Of a DNA stretch of 10,610 nucleotides, positions 1 through 5,814 are shown in pieces. Every line of letters begins with the position of its first letter. Position 1 is the first letter of the stretch. The stretch comes from JANNAT01 sp043766915. GTDB lineage: Bacteria > Pseudomonadota > Alphaproteobacteria > Rhodobacterales > Rhodobacteraceae. The notes below the pieces were generated by a model. That model was not told the DNA's origin. It did not search any database and saw only the letters and a program-made list of their open reading frames with translations. A program made the translations under genes and the position numbers. Where the stretch lies: contig JAYUHO010000290.1 in the NCBI GenBank assembly GCA_043766915.1, positions 1 through 10,610 on the forward strand. The letters run 5' to 3'.

Positions 1-50
1 GTTGTGTCGAGTAAACGAATATCAAGGGGCTTGAATAGCGAACACAATTA

Positions 51-106
51 GTGTACACAAATCGTTCCGAACGGTATACCATTAAATTGTCCGTCATGAG
101 TCGGAC
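51..106. promoter_or_regulatory. Cluster of short palindromes upstream of brnTA
   Basis: Four inverted repeats lie almost end to end: GTGTACAC (51-58), CGTTC-c-GAACG (63-73), GGTATACC (73-80), and GTCCG (89-93) pairing with CGGAC (102-106) around an inner TCATGA. This density is unusual for so short a stretch and suits protein-binding sites or an RNA structure in front of the toxin-antitoxin genes. I see no convincing -35/-10 pair; the best (TTGAAT at 31-36, TACACA at 54-59) is weak. An operator role is inference. Confidence 0.35.
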
Positions 107-153
107 TTCATTCCATCAAACCGGAGAACAGAAACATGAATCAGATCCAAGTC

Positions 154-178
154 GCCGCACAAATTCTCAATTTGCGGC
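154..178. promoter_or_regulatory. Imperfect inverted repeat just before brnT (possible BrnA operator)
   Basis: GCCGCA (154-159) pairs with TGCGGC (173-178), and the pairing continues inward as AATT/AATT with a two-base bulge on the left. The element ends 16 bases before the brnT start codon. BrnA-type antitoxins are known to bind a palindrome in their own promoter and repress the operon, so this is a reasonable candidate site. That assignment rests on position and symmetry only. Confidence 0.35.
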
Positions 179-194
179 AGAAAGAGAGCGTTAC

Positions 195-478
195 ATGGAC
201 TTCGAATGGGATGAAGAAAAGCGGCAAGACGGGATAAAGAAACACGGGGTCGATATGGTTTATGCGGCGCTTATTTTTGAAGGTGCTGTGTTCGCCGCCG
301 TCGATAATCGCCAAGACTATGGTGAGATACGTTACCGCACGGTTGGAAAAGTCGGGGACGAGTTTTTGTCGTCGTTCACACGCCGCGTGGTGACATTTTC
401 CGCCTGATCTCGGCTTGGAAAGGGGGTCGCAATGACCAACGCGAATATGAAGCGCGCTTCGCTGGCGGAAATCCGTAA
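195..478 (+). pseudogene. brnT: BrnT-family ribonuclease toxin, frameshifted
   Basis: BrnT toxins are small RelE-like ribonucleases that cut mRNA and stop translation until neutralised by BrnA. From the ATG at 195 (purine-rich AAAGAGAG at 181-188 as ribosome site) the frame reads MDFEWDEEKR...KKHGVD...NRQDYGEIRYRTVGKV, the typical BrnT N-terminal half. It then loses homology and stops at 405-407. From about 353 the neighbouring frame reads GRVFVVVHTPRGDIFRLISAW and ends REYEAR, the typical C-terminal half, stopping at 476-478. Joined, the product would be about 94 residues, the normal length, overlapping brnA by 47 bases as is common. The join needs one more G in the run at 354-357 (four Gs present, five expected, giving V-G-G-R). 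Either the toxin is inactivated, the base call is wrong, or slippage restores it. Family assignment is firm; the disruption is seen directly. Confidence 0.85.
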
Positions 479-722
479 ACAGCAAGTCTCTGGTAAACTT
501 TACCATGATCCTGCTGCACCGGAAGGCTTGGATATGGACGCCGCCTTTTGGGAACACGCTAAATTGGTAGAACCTACACGAGCGCGATCAGTTCATCTTA
601 GGCTTGATCCAGAGGTGTTTGAGTACTTTTTTACTGTAACTGGCGGTAAAGGCCACCTTTCGCGGATGCAGGCTGTGCTAAAAGCTTATGCCTTGGCACA
701 CCGGGGCGATAGGGTGCGGTAA
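432..722 (+). CDS. brnA: BrnA-family antitoxin
   Basis: This 96-residue protein is the antitoxin and probable autorepressor of the BrnT/BrnA pair. Its N-terminal part (residues 1-50) is charged and probably wraps the toxin. The C-terminal part has the BrnA signature VHLRLDPEVFEYF (around residues 54-66), then GKGHLSRMQAVLKAYALAH, which forms the ribbon-helix-helix-like DNA-binding dimer of the family. The start at 432 is preceded by a strong purine tract (GGAAAGGGGG); an in-frame ATG at 447 is possible but less well placed. It overlaps the end of the toxin frame, so translation is likely coupled. By eye its base composition is more AT-rich than the genes from 823 onward, in keeping with horizontal movement of such modules. 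The antitoxin looks intact although the toxin does not. Confidence 0.88.
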   Translation: MTNANMKRASLAEIRKQQVSGKLYHDPAAPEGLDMDAAFWEHAKLVEPTRARSVHLRLDPEVFEYFFTVTGGKGHLSRMQAVLKAYALAHRGDRVR

Positions 723-822
723 TGACCGACGCGTAACTTATACTTGCCAGTAATGCAGGACTGATCGCAGACAGCCTTAGGGGCGAAAAATGGCCCAATT
801 AATTCAGAACAGAGGTAATTTC

Positions 823-1704
823 ATGGATTTTCAACAATTCATCGGTGGCAATGCGGTTTACCTTGCCATCGCGGCTTTCATTATCATTTGTATCTTTTTG
901 GGCGTGCGGATTGTGCCGCAGTCGGAAAAGCATGTGGTCGAACGGTTTGGGCGGCTGCGGGCGGTCTTGGGGCCGGGGATCAACTTTGTGGTGCCGTTTC
1001 TGGACCGCATTGCGCATAAGGTTTCGGTGCTGGAACGTCAGTTGCCCACCGCGCATCAGGATGCAATCACTACGGATAACGTGTTGGTAAAGGTGGAAAC
1101 TTCGGTGTTTTACCGGATTACTGAACCTGAAAAGACCGTTTACCGGATCCGCGATGTGGATGCGGCGATTGCCACCACTGTGGCGGGTATCGTGCGGTCT
1201 GAGATTGGCAAGATGGAGCTGGATCATCTGCAGTCGAACCGCGCCGAAGTGGCGCAGAATATCCGCGAACAGGTGCGGTTGTTGGTGGATGACTGGGGCA
1301 TCGAGGTGACGCGGGCCGAGATTCTGGATGTGAATCTGGATGAGGCCACGCGCACGGCGATGTTGCAGCAGTTGAATGCCGAACGCGCGCGGCGGGCAAA
1401 TGTGACCGAGGCAGAGGGCAAAAAGCGGGCGGTAGAGCTGAACGCGGATGCAGAACTTTATGCCGCCGAGCAAGAGGCCAAAGCGCGGCGGATTCTGGCC
1501 GATGCCGAGGCCTATGCCACCAGCACCATCGCGCTTGCGATCAAGGAAAACGGAATTGAGGCGGCGCAATATCAGGTGGCGTTGAAACAGGTCGAGGCGT
1601 TGACAGCCGTGGGCCAGGGGGCTGGCAAGCAGACGATTATCGTGCCCGCACAGGCGCTTGAGGCGTTTGGCGATGCGTTCAAGATGTTGAAAGGGCGGGG
1701 ATGA
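823..1704 (+). CDS. qmcA: SPFH/band-7 membrane protein, QmcA type (stomatin/prohibitin family)
   Basis: Members of this family form large membrane-bound oligomeric rings and are linked to membrane microdomains and control of membrane proteases. The start chosen is the ATG at 823 because AGAGGT lies seven bases before it; the upstream in-frame ATG at 790 has a poorer site and adds a tail of ordinary composition. The product is 293 residues: a single N-terminal membrane segment (about residues 11-31), a band-7 domain from about 32 to 190 (VPQSEKHVVERFGRL, then GPGINFVVPF), and an alanine/glutamate-rich helical region from about 190 to 245 typical of stomatin-like proteins. Its stop codon overlaps the start of the NfeD gene by four bases (ATGA), the qmcA-ybbJ arrangement known from other bacteria. 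QmcA is the closest named relative, but stomatin-like is an equally valid name. Confidence 0.88.
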   Translation: MDFQQFIGGNAVYLAIAAFIIICIFLGVRIVPQSEKHVVERFGRLRAVLGPGINFVVPFLDRIAHKVSVLERQLPTAHQDAITTDNVLVKVETSVFYRITEPEKTVYRIRDVDAAIATTVAGIVRSEIGKMELDHLQSNRAEVAQNIREQVRLLVDDWGIEVTRAEILDVNLDEATRTAMLQQLNAERARRANVTEAEGKKRAVELNADAELYAAEQEAKARRILADAEAYATSTIALAIKENGIEAAQYQVALKQVEALTAVGQGAGKQTIIVPAQALEAFGDAFKMLKGRG

Positions 1705-1985
1705 TGTCGGTTGATCTGATGACAAGCTGGTGGGTTTGGGTTGTCGCAGGCTTTGCCTTGGGAGTGCTGGAGGTGCTGGTGCCCAGCTTTATTTTTCTGG
1801 GTTTTGCCATAGGTGCCGTTCTGACCGGGGTTTTGGTTGGGATTGGCGTTTTGGGCGGGTCGTTGCCGCTGATGTTGTTGGTGTTTGCGGTGCTGTCGGT
1901 GGTCGCGTGGCTGGCTCTGCGCGCAACAATTGGCGTGCAGGCCGGGCAGGTCAAGGTTTGGGATAAGGATGTGAATGACAACTGA
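1701..1985 (+). CDS. Short NfeD-family membrane protein, partner of QmcA
   Basis: NfeD proteins are encoded next to SPFH proteins and are thought to act with them in the membrane. This one is 94 residues, with hydrophobic segments at roughly residues 8-25, 28-48 and 53-75 (WWVWVVAGFALGVLEVLVP, FLGFAIGAVL, LPLMLLVFAVLSVVAWLAL) and a short polar tail ending VWDKDVNDN. The motif LEVLVPSFIFLGFAIGA is typical of the NfeD membrane part. The soluble OB-fold domain that follows in longer relatives such as YbbJ (about 150 residues) is absent, and no broken remainder lies downstream because the next gene starts inside this one. A short form ending in a similar tail is, to my recollection, usual in Rhodobacterales, so I do not call it truncated. 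It overlaps the upstream gene by 4 bases and the next by 11, implying one transcript. Confidence 0.8.
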   Translation: MMSVDLMTSWWVWVVAGFALGVLEVLVPSFIFLGFAIGAVLTGVLVGIGVLGGSLPLMLLVFAVLSVVAWLALRATIGVQAGQVKVWDKDVNDN

Positions 1986-2416
1986 CGCGCCGGGCTTCGA
2001 TTTTGTTGGTGCCAAAGTGGCGTTGATCTGCGGTGACCGGGTGTTGACGTGCCTGCGCGACGATACACCCGGATTGCGGTGGCCGGGGGATGTGGGATCT
2101 GCCCGGTGGTGGGCGGGAAGGCGGGGAAACTCCCGAGGCGTGTTTGCTGCGCGAAGTTGAGGAAGAATTTGGGCTGCGTTTGCCTCCGGGCCGATTGATC
2201 TGGCGCAGGGTCTGGCCGTCGATGATGGATGCGGCCCGCGCGTCGGTGTTCTTTGCGGGGCGGATTACGGTTGCAGAGATTGTCGCGATCCGGTTTGGGG
2301 ATGAAGGGCAGCGGTGGGAGATGATGGCCGCTGCCGCCTATATGGATCATCCGTTGGCGATACCGGAAATGCAGCGCCGGGTGCGGATGGCTTTGGCCGA
2401 GATTGGACCGGTTTAA
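1975..2416 (+). pseudogene. Nudix hydrolase, frameshifted in a G run
   Basis: Nudix enzymes hydrolyse nucleoside diphosphates linked to another group and often clean up damaged nucleotides. From the ATG at 1975 one frame gives the N-terminal strand region up to LRDDTPGLRWPG, then turns into unrelated sequence ending at 2160. The frame starting at 2090 continues as MWDLPGGGREGGE and holds an intact Nudix box (G-x5-E-x7-REVEEEFGL), with the rest of the fold to the stop at 2414-2416. The two join cleanly as PGLRWPG-MWDLPGGG if one G is removed from the run of five at 2085-2089; the product would be 146 residues, normal for a small Nudix protein. It is therefore either a recent inactivation or an extra base in the read. 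The ATG at 2090 could start a shortened protein, but it would lack the first strands. It overlaps nfeD by 11 bases. The substrate cannot be told. Confidence 0.85.
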
Positions 2417-3177
2417 CCTGTGCCTGTCACGATCTTAATCACTTTGGCCACCGCTTGGGGGGCTTTGCCTTTGCGCAGCCACGATGCGGCGAAGGCCAGT
2501 ATCCCAAGTGTTTCCCACCAGAACAGATAATTATACGTCGCCAATCTGTCACGCGTTTCGGGATTTCCCAGCACATAGGGGATCATCGCCAGCATCGAGA
2601 TCACAATCGCCGCGCCGCAGCCAGCGTAGAACAGATTGCGCGGGGTCCACAGGATGTGGCCAGCCTCATTCTGGTCGCCGCGCGGGAACAGGATCAGGCA
2701 GAACATGGCGAGGCAGGCAAAGAATATCCCGGCACTGCCATAGTGAAACACATCGGGGTGCCAGGTTGCGCCGAACAACAGGCAGGCGTCGGGTGTGCAG
2801 GGTGGAGGATAATCCATGCGATGCACAGGAAAGATTGCCACACCAATGGCGGCAATCCCGGCCACAAACTACACCTGGCGATCAGAAATGCGTTGTCTGA
2901 TCAACGGCGCATAGCCGCGATAGCACAGCAGGAAAACGCCAATGGCGCACAGCGTGCCGACCAGAACATCGCCCATCGGGGTGAAGTAGAAATCTGATAT
3001 CGACGGCTGCAGGCCTGTGCCGGACATCATCGCGTAAAGGATCATGCTGATGGGCAGGGCGAGGCCAAGATATCCCAGCAATTGCTGCAAGGCGGTATAA
3101 GACAGGATCAGGCCGTTGTCTTATTTTTGCGCCTCATGCACCGGGGGCGAATCAGCTTTTTCAGCGGGGTTGATCAT
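2413..3177 (-). pseudogene. Six-segment membrane protein gene with two in-frame stops
   Basis: The minus-strand frame from the ATG at 3177 to the stop at 2413-2415 is a single reading frame of 255 codons, broken only by TAA at codon 19 (3121-3123) and TAG at codon 103 (2869-2871). Across the TAG the sequence reads on naturally (RISDRQV, stop, FVAGIAAIGVAIFPV) with six hydrophobic helices in all. The loop GLQPSISDFYFTPMGDVLVG resembles a family of bacterial membrane proteins of unknown function that I recall by its SISDYY-type motif (possibly DUF998-like). Both stops are one transition away from a sense codon (CAA or CAG to TAA or TAG; TGG to TAG also possible). The N-terminal 18 codons before the TAA are less certain, since the ATG lacks a good ribosome site and other starts are TTG or worse. 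Neighbouring genes use all three stops normally, so a changed code is unlikely. Most probably it is a decaying gene. Confidence 0.7.
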
Positions 3178-3220
3178 TTTGAAAGGCCTATAGGTGCAAT
3201 CCAGACAGAGTAGCAGAATT

Positions 3221-3367
3221 TTACCGCTTCGGCAGCATCGCAAAGATCGCCTGCGCGGCTGCCGCCGGGTCGAGGGATTGCCAGATCGGGCGACCTACCA
3301 CGATGTGATCGGCCCCGTCTGTGATGGTCTGATCCGGGAGCGCTACGCGTTTTTGATCGCCCGACAC
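3221..3367 (-). pseudogene. 3' remnant of a second, divergent pyrF
   Basis: On the minus strand, 48 codons ending in TAA at 3221-3223 encode the C-terminal end of orotidine 5'-phosphate decarboxylase: SGDQKRVALPDQTI, then DGADHIVVGRPIWQ and a final alanine-rich helix. Aligned by eye with the end of the intact PyrF at 4162-4866, 27 of 46 residues agree without gaps, including the phosphate-binding GRPI motif. Upstream of about 3367 the same frame continues open but shows no resemblance to PyrF; the active-site DxKxxD region and the whole barrel body are missing, so it cannot be an enzyme. The divergence shows it is not a recent copy of the neighbouring pyrF but the end of an older paralogue or of a gene from another strain. 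It lies between the decayed membrane gene and the VPLPA gene, on the same strand as pyrF. Confidence 0.8.
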
Positions 3368-3436
3368 CTGCCGACGGTGCTGAGCGTGGAAGTGATGCAG
3401 AGGGGGTGAGCGTGCAATGCAGTAGTGTCCGCCCGA

Positions 3437-3970
3437 TCAGACCTGCTTGCGACGCCGCAATGCAGTCAGTCCGCCAAGCGCGCCGATCAGCAGGAAGCCT
3501 GCGGCCGGAAGCGGGACCGCACTAATTTTGTCTGTGGTGATCGTAACGTCGATTGAACCCGAGTTGTCGCTGTAGTTTTGATCCCAGCTGTAGAGAAACA
3601 ACTCGCCCGCAGCGGTCGCCAGCCCTGAATAGGATGTGCCAAAATCAAGGAGCGTACCGGTTCCGGTAACCTGGCCAACCAGTGACCCAAAGCGGGCGGT
3701 CAGCCCACTCTGGGTCCAGGTACCAAAGTAGGGGTTGGTCAGACCATCAGCATTTGTTTCGCGTGTATAGGGAAAATAGTCGCCAAGTGTCCATGTATCG
3801 GCAATGCCAGCGCTGACGGTGAATAACTGGCCAAGTGTCAGGATGACGCCCGTAGCGAAAGGCACGCCGCCGGTGCTTGAATTTGCTTTTGCATCGACAG
3901 TCACTGTGACTGTCGATGCACCGGCGCTGCTGGCCATCAGGATTGCGAAGAAGGAGAATGATTTCATCAT
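3437..3970 (-). CDS. Secreted VPLPA-CTERM protein with PA-IL-like (LecA-like) lectin body
   Basis: Start taken at the first of two ATGs (3968-3970) because AGGG lies at a suitable distance upstream and a signal peptide begins there; the 19 codons before it read poorly as protein. The 177-residue product has a signal peptide (about 1-18, MMKSFSFFAILMASSAGA), an all-beta body (about 19-145) and a C-terminal sorting signal: VPLPA at 152-156, a hydrophobic helix, then RRRKQ. VPLPA signals are known from proteobacteria with exosortases, which cut and anchor such proteins at the surface. The body holds NADGL, a repeated GSL/GTG pattern, AAGELFLYSWDQNYSDNSGSIDVTI near 118-142; the DNSGS-V-I ending resembles the calcium/sugar-binding end of PA-IL (LecA) lectins. 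Signal peptide and sorting signal are clear; the lectin likeness is inference from motif. No exosortase gene lies in the window. Confidence 0.78.
   Translation of the reverse strand: MMKSFSFFAILMASSAGASTVTVTVDAKANSSTGGVPFATGVILTLGQLFTVSAGIADTWTLGDYFPYTRETNADGLTNPYFGTWTQSGLTARFGSLVGQVTGTGTLLDFGTSYSGLATAAGELFLYSWDQNYSDNSGSIDVTITTDKISAVPLPAAGFLLIGALGGLTALRRRKQV
3890..3920. repeat. 31-base perfect palindrome inside the VPLPA gene
   Basis: The arm TGCATCGACAGTCAC (3890-3904) is the exact reverse complement of 3906-3920, with one central base. It codes for residues 18-27 of the secreted protein (ASTVTVTVDA), at the predicted signal-peptide cleavage region, some 50-80 bases into the message. As RNA it would form a very stable hairpin with a few bases opened at the tip; as DNA it could extrude a cruciform. 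Alternating T-V codons partly explain the symmetry but not synonymous positions matching perfectly over 15 bases. Confidence 0.9.
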
Positions 3971-4161
3971 GCAAGTTATCCCTAAATAAAAAGGTCTGAG
4001 TCGAAAAATATTTACTAAATATAACACTCAAACTGCATATCTGGCTACAAGAAATCCTGCTGTTGCGAATGAAGACGCGGGTTTTGTCGACGGTTAAGTT
4101 GAATTCATGAAATTGTTTCCACTAATGTGATAATCGGGCGAGGGCCAGGCAGTGTTTGGGC
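3971..4161. other. AT-rich intergenic region between pyrF and the VPLPA gene
   Basis: This 191-base stretch is clearly richer in A and T than its surroundings, especially 3980-4030. It should hold the promoter of the VPLPA gene on the minus strand. Candidate elements such as TTGTAG with TGTTAT 18 bases later exist but match the usual consensus poorly, so I do not name one. I see no hairpin with a T run that would end pyrF transcription, so read-through from pyrF is possible. Confidence 0.4.
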
Positions 4162-4866
4162 TCATAGCGGGTGTTCGCCCTTCAAGTCACGTATGACCGC
4201 CAGCGCCACCGCGCGCGGGTCCGCTGCCTGCCAGATCGGGCGACCGATGACGATGTGATTGGCACCGTCGGCGATGGCCCGGGCGGGGGTGGCGATGCGT
4301 TTCTGGTCGCCGCTGGCGCTGCCTTCCGGACGCACGCCGGGGGTGACGATCAGTTTGCCGCGCGCTTGGGGCAGGGCGCGGATCAGGGCGGCCTCGTGTG
4401 GGCTGGCGATAACGCCATCTGCGCCGGCGTCCAGCGCTCGGGCGGCGCGTTCAACGGTTATGTCATGGATATCACCGGGTTTGATCAGGTTGGCATCCAG
4501 ATCGGCGCGGTCCAGCGATGTCAGGATGGTGACGGCAAGGATTTTCAGGTGGCTGTCGCGGCGGCCTTCGCACGCTGCCCGCACCACTTGCGGATCGCCA
4601 TGCACCGTCAGAAAATCCAGATCATATTGCGCAAGTCCGCGCACGGCGGCCTCTACCGTGGCCCCGATATCGAACAGTTTCATGTCCAGAAAGATGCGTT
4701 TGCCCTGTTCTTGTTTCAGCTCATTCGCCAAAGCCAATCCACCGCCTGTCAGCATCCCAAGGCCGATTTTGTAAAAGCTGACGGCATCGCCAAGGCGCGC
4801 GGCAAGGTCCAGGCACTGAACGATATTGGGCACATCAAGGGCGACTATCAGGCGGTCATCGGACAT
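4162..4866 (-). CDS. pyrF: Orotidine 5'-phosphate decarboxylase
   Basis: The enzyme removes CO2 from orotidine 5'-phosphate to make UMP, the last step of pyrimidine synthesis, in the cytoplasm. The frame is open far upstream (to 5538) but the gene starts at the ATG at 4864-4866: AAAGGTG precedes it by about seven bases and the family's N-terminus (DRLIVALDVP) follows at once. The 234 residues are the usual length. Visible features: first strand LIVALDVP, catalytic FLDMKLFDIGAT near residues 57-68 (the D-K-D set), DFLTVHG, GVIASPHEA, VTPGVRPEG, and the phosphate-binding HIVIGRPIW near residue 209. It faces away from the next plus-strand gene across a 135-base gap that must hold both promoters. 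A divergent second copy of its 3' end lies about 800 bases downstream, beyond the VPLPA gene. Confidence 0.96.
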   Translation of the reverse strand: MSDDRLIVALDVPNIVQCLDLAARLGDAVSFYKIGLGMLTGGGLALANELKQEQGKRIFLDMKLFDIGATVEAAVRGLAQYDLDFLTVHGDPQVVRAACEGRRDSHLKILAVTILTSLDRADLDANLIKPGDIHDITVERAARALDAGADGVIASPHEAALIRALPQARGKLIVTPGVRPEGSASGDQKRIATPARAIADGANHIVIGRPIWQAADPRAVALAVIRDLKGEHPL

Positions 4867-5001
4867 GGGGACACCTTTGATTTGAACGGTGTTGTCATGG
4901 GCGGGGTGGGCGCGTCTGTCAAGACAGGGTGCAATGCGCGTCGCGGATTGACAGCGCCATGGGTTTGGGGGGAGTCTGCCCAAAACGCATAAGGGCGGGC
5001 T

Positions 5002-5775
5002 ATGGAAATCAATGTGACCTTTGATCGCCCGGAAGAAGGGCCAAAAGCTGGCCCCGTGACGGTTGGTTGGTTTTTGACATCCGACAAGGGCGCGATTTTG
5101 TATGATGCCCCTGAACGGCTGATGTTTCGACAGACCAACAAGGCGCATTCCAAATCGGCCAGCCGCTGCCCGGCAGTGATCCAGATGGAAAGCCGTTATT
5201 TCGTGATCAAATGCCCGTTTGATATTCAGATTGGCTTTGGTCGCGATGATAAGGGCAAGGCGCATCTGGTCAATCGGGCCGGGGTTGGGTCTTCGATCCG
5301 GGGCAATAAGCTGGGCGAAGTGATGACTTTGGTCTCCGAGGCCGAATGGCGCTATCCGGATCGGCCAACCGTACAGATGGTGCTGCCCTATTGTTTCATT
5401 GCCGATGAATTGGTCTATGTCACGCAACTGGGCACCTTCGCGCATTACCGCAAAGACCCGCTCCCCGGCACCATTTTTGGCGGGCGCTTTCCGCTGAACG
5501 TCTGGCCGCGCCCGTTGATGTGGGCGTTTGAATGGCACGAGCCGGAAAAAGACATCATTCTGCGTCGGGGTGAGCCGCTGTTTTATTGCCAGTTTGAGGC
5601 GGAAGGCCCGGATCGCCCGGTGACCATGGTGGAAGCCGAACGCACGCCGGAACTGGCAAAATACATGGAGCAGATCGGCGGTGTGGTGAATTACGTCAAC
5701 CAGACCTTCGGATTGTTCAAAGCCGCCGAAGCGCTGCGGCCTGCGGTGTTGTTAAAGCCGAAGGTGCGGGAGTAG
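5002..5775 (+). CDS. Conserved-looking protein of unknown function, 257 residues
   Basis: I do not recognise this family with confidence; it has some feel of the DUF6065 group, but I would not name it so. The frame opens at ATG 5002 behind AAGGGCGGGC, codes for 257 residues without a signal peptide or membrane segment, and has the same codon use as its neighbours, so it is very probably real. It is rich in aromatic residues and short strand-like stretches (FVIKCPFDIQIGF, VQMVLPYCFIADELVYV, PLNVWPRPLMWAFEW), suggesting a mostly beta, cytoplasmic protein. Two cysteines sit in RCPAVIQ and IKCPFD. The C-terminal third turns helical (YMEQIGGVVNYVNQTFGLFKAAEAL). It is divergent from pyrF and followed by a hairpin-rich gap, so it is probably a single-gene transcript. 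Confidence 0.75.
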   Translation: MEINVTFDRPEEGPKAGPVTVGWFLTSDKGAILYDAPERLMFRQTNKAHSKSASRCPAVIQMESRYFVIKCPFDIQIGFGRDDKGKAHLVNRAGVGSSIRGNKLGEVMTLVSEAEWRYPDRPTVQMVLPYCFIADELVYVTQLGTFAHYRKDPLPGTIFGGRFPLNVWPRPLMWAFEWHEPEKDIILRRGEPLFYCQFEAEGPDRPVTMVEAERTPELAKYMEQIGGVVNYVNQTFGLFKAAEALRPAVLLKPKVRE

Positions 5776-5814
5776 TTTTTTGGGGGTAGCAACTTTTTTC
5801 GTGCCTTACTTTGT

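Noticed and set aside
136..237. 33-codon open frame with a fair ribosome site (GGAGAACAG) beginning MNQIQVAAQ
   Set aside because: Overlaps the BrnT start and the inverted repeat, resembles nothing I know, and is short enough to arise by chance.
799..1725. 308-codon frame antisense to qmcA
   Set aside because: It mirrors a well-supported SPFH gene; histidine/arginine-rich composition shows a shadow frame of GC-rich DNA.
2869..2871. TAG read as an amino acid through a changed genetic code
   Set aside because: The 257-residue gene ends properly at TAG and others end at TAA or TGA; a simple nonsense mutation is the better explanation.
2314..2997. 227-codon plus-strand frame over the membrane gene
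   Set aside because: The opposite strand carries clear membrane-protein sequence; this frame has no recognisable content.
4867..5538. Long N-terminal extension of the pyrF frame
   Set aside because: It lies antisense to the 257-residue gene, and pyrF has a clear start and ribosome site at 4866.
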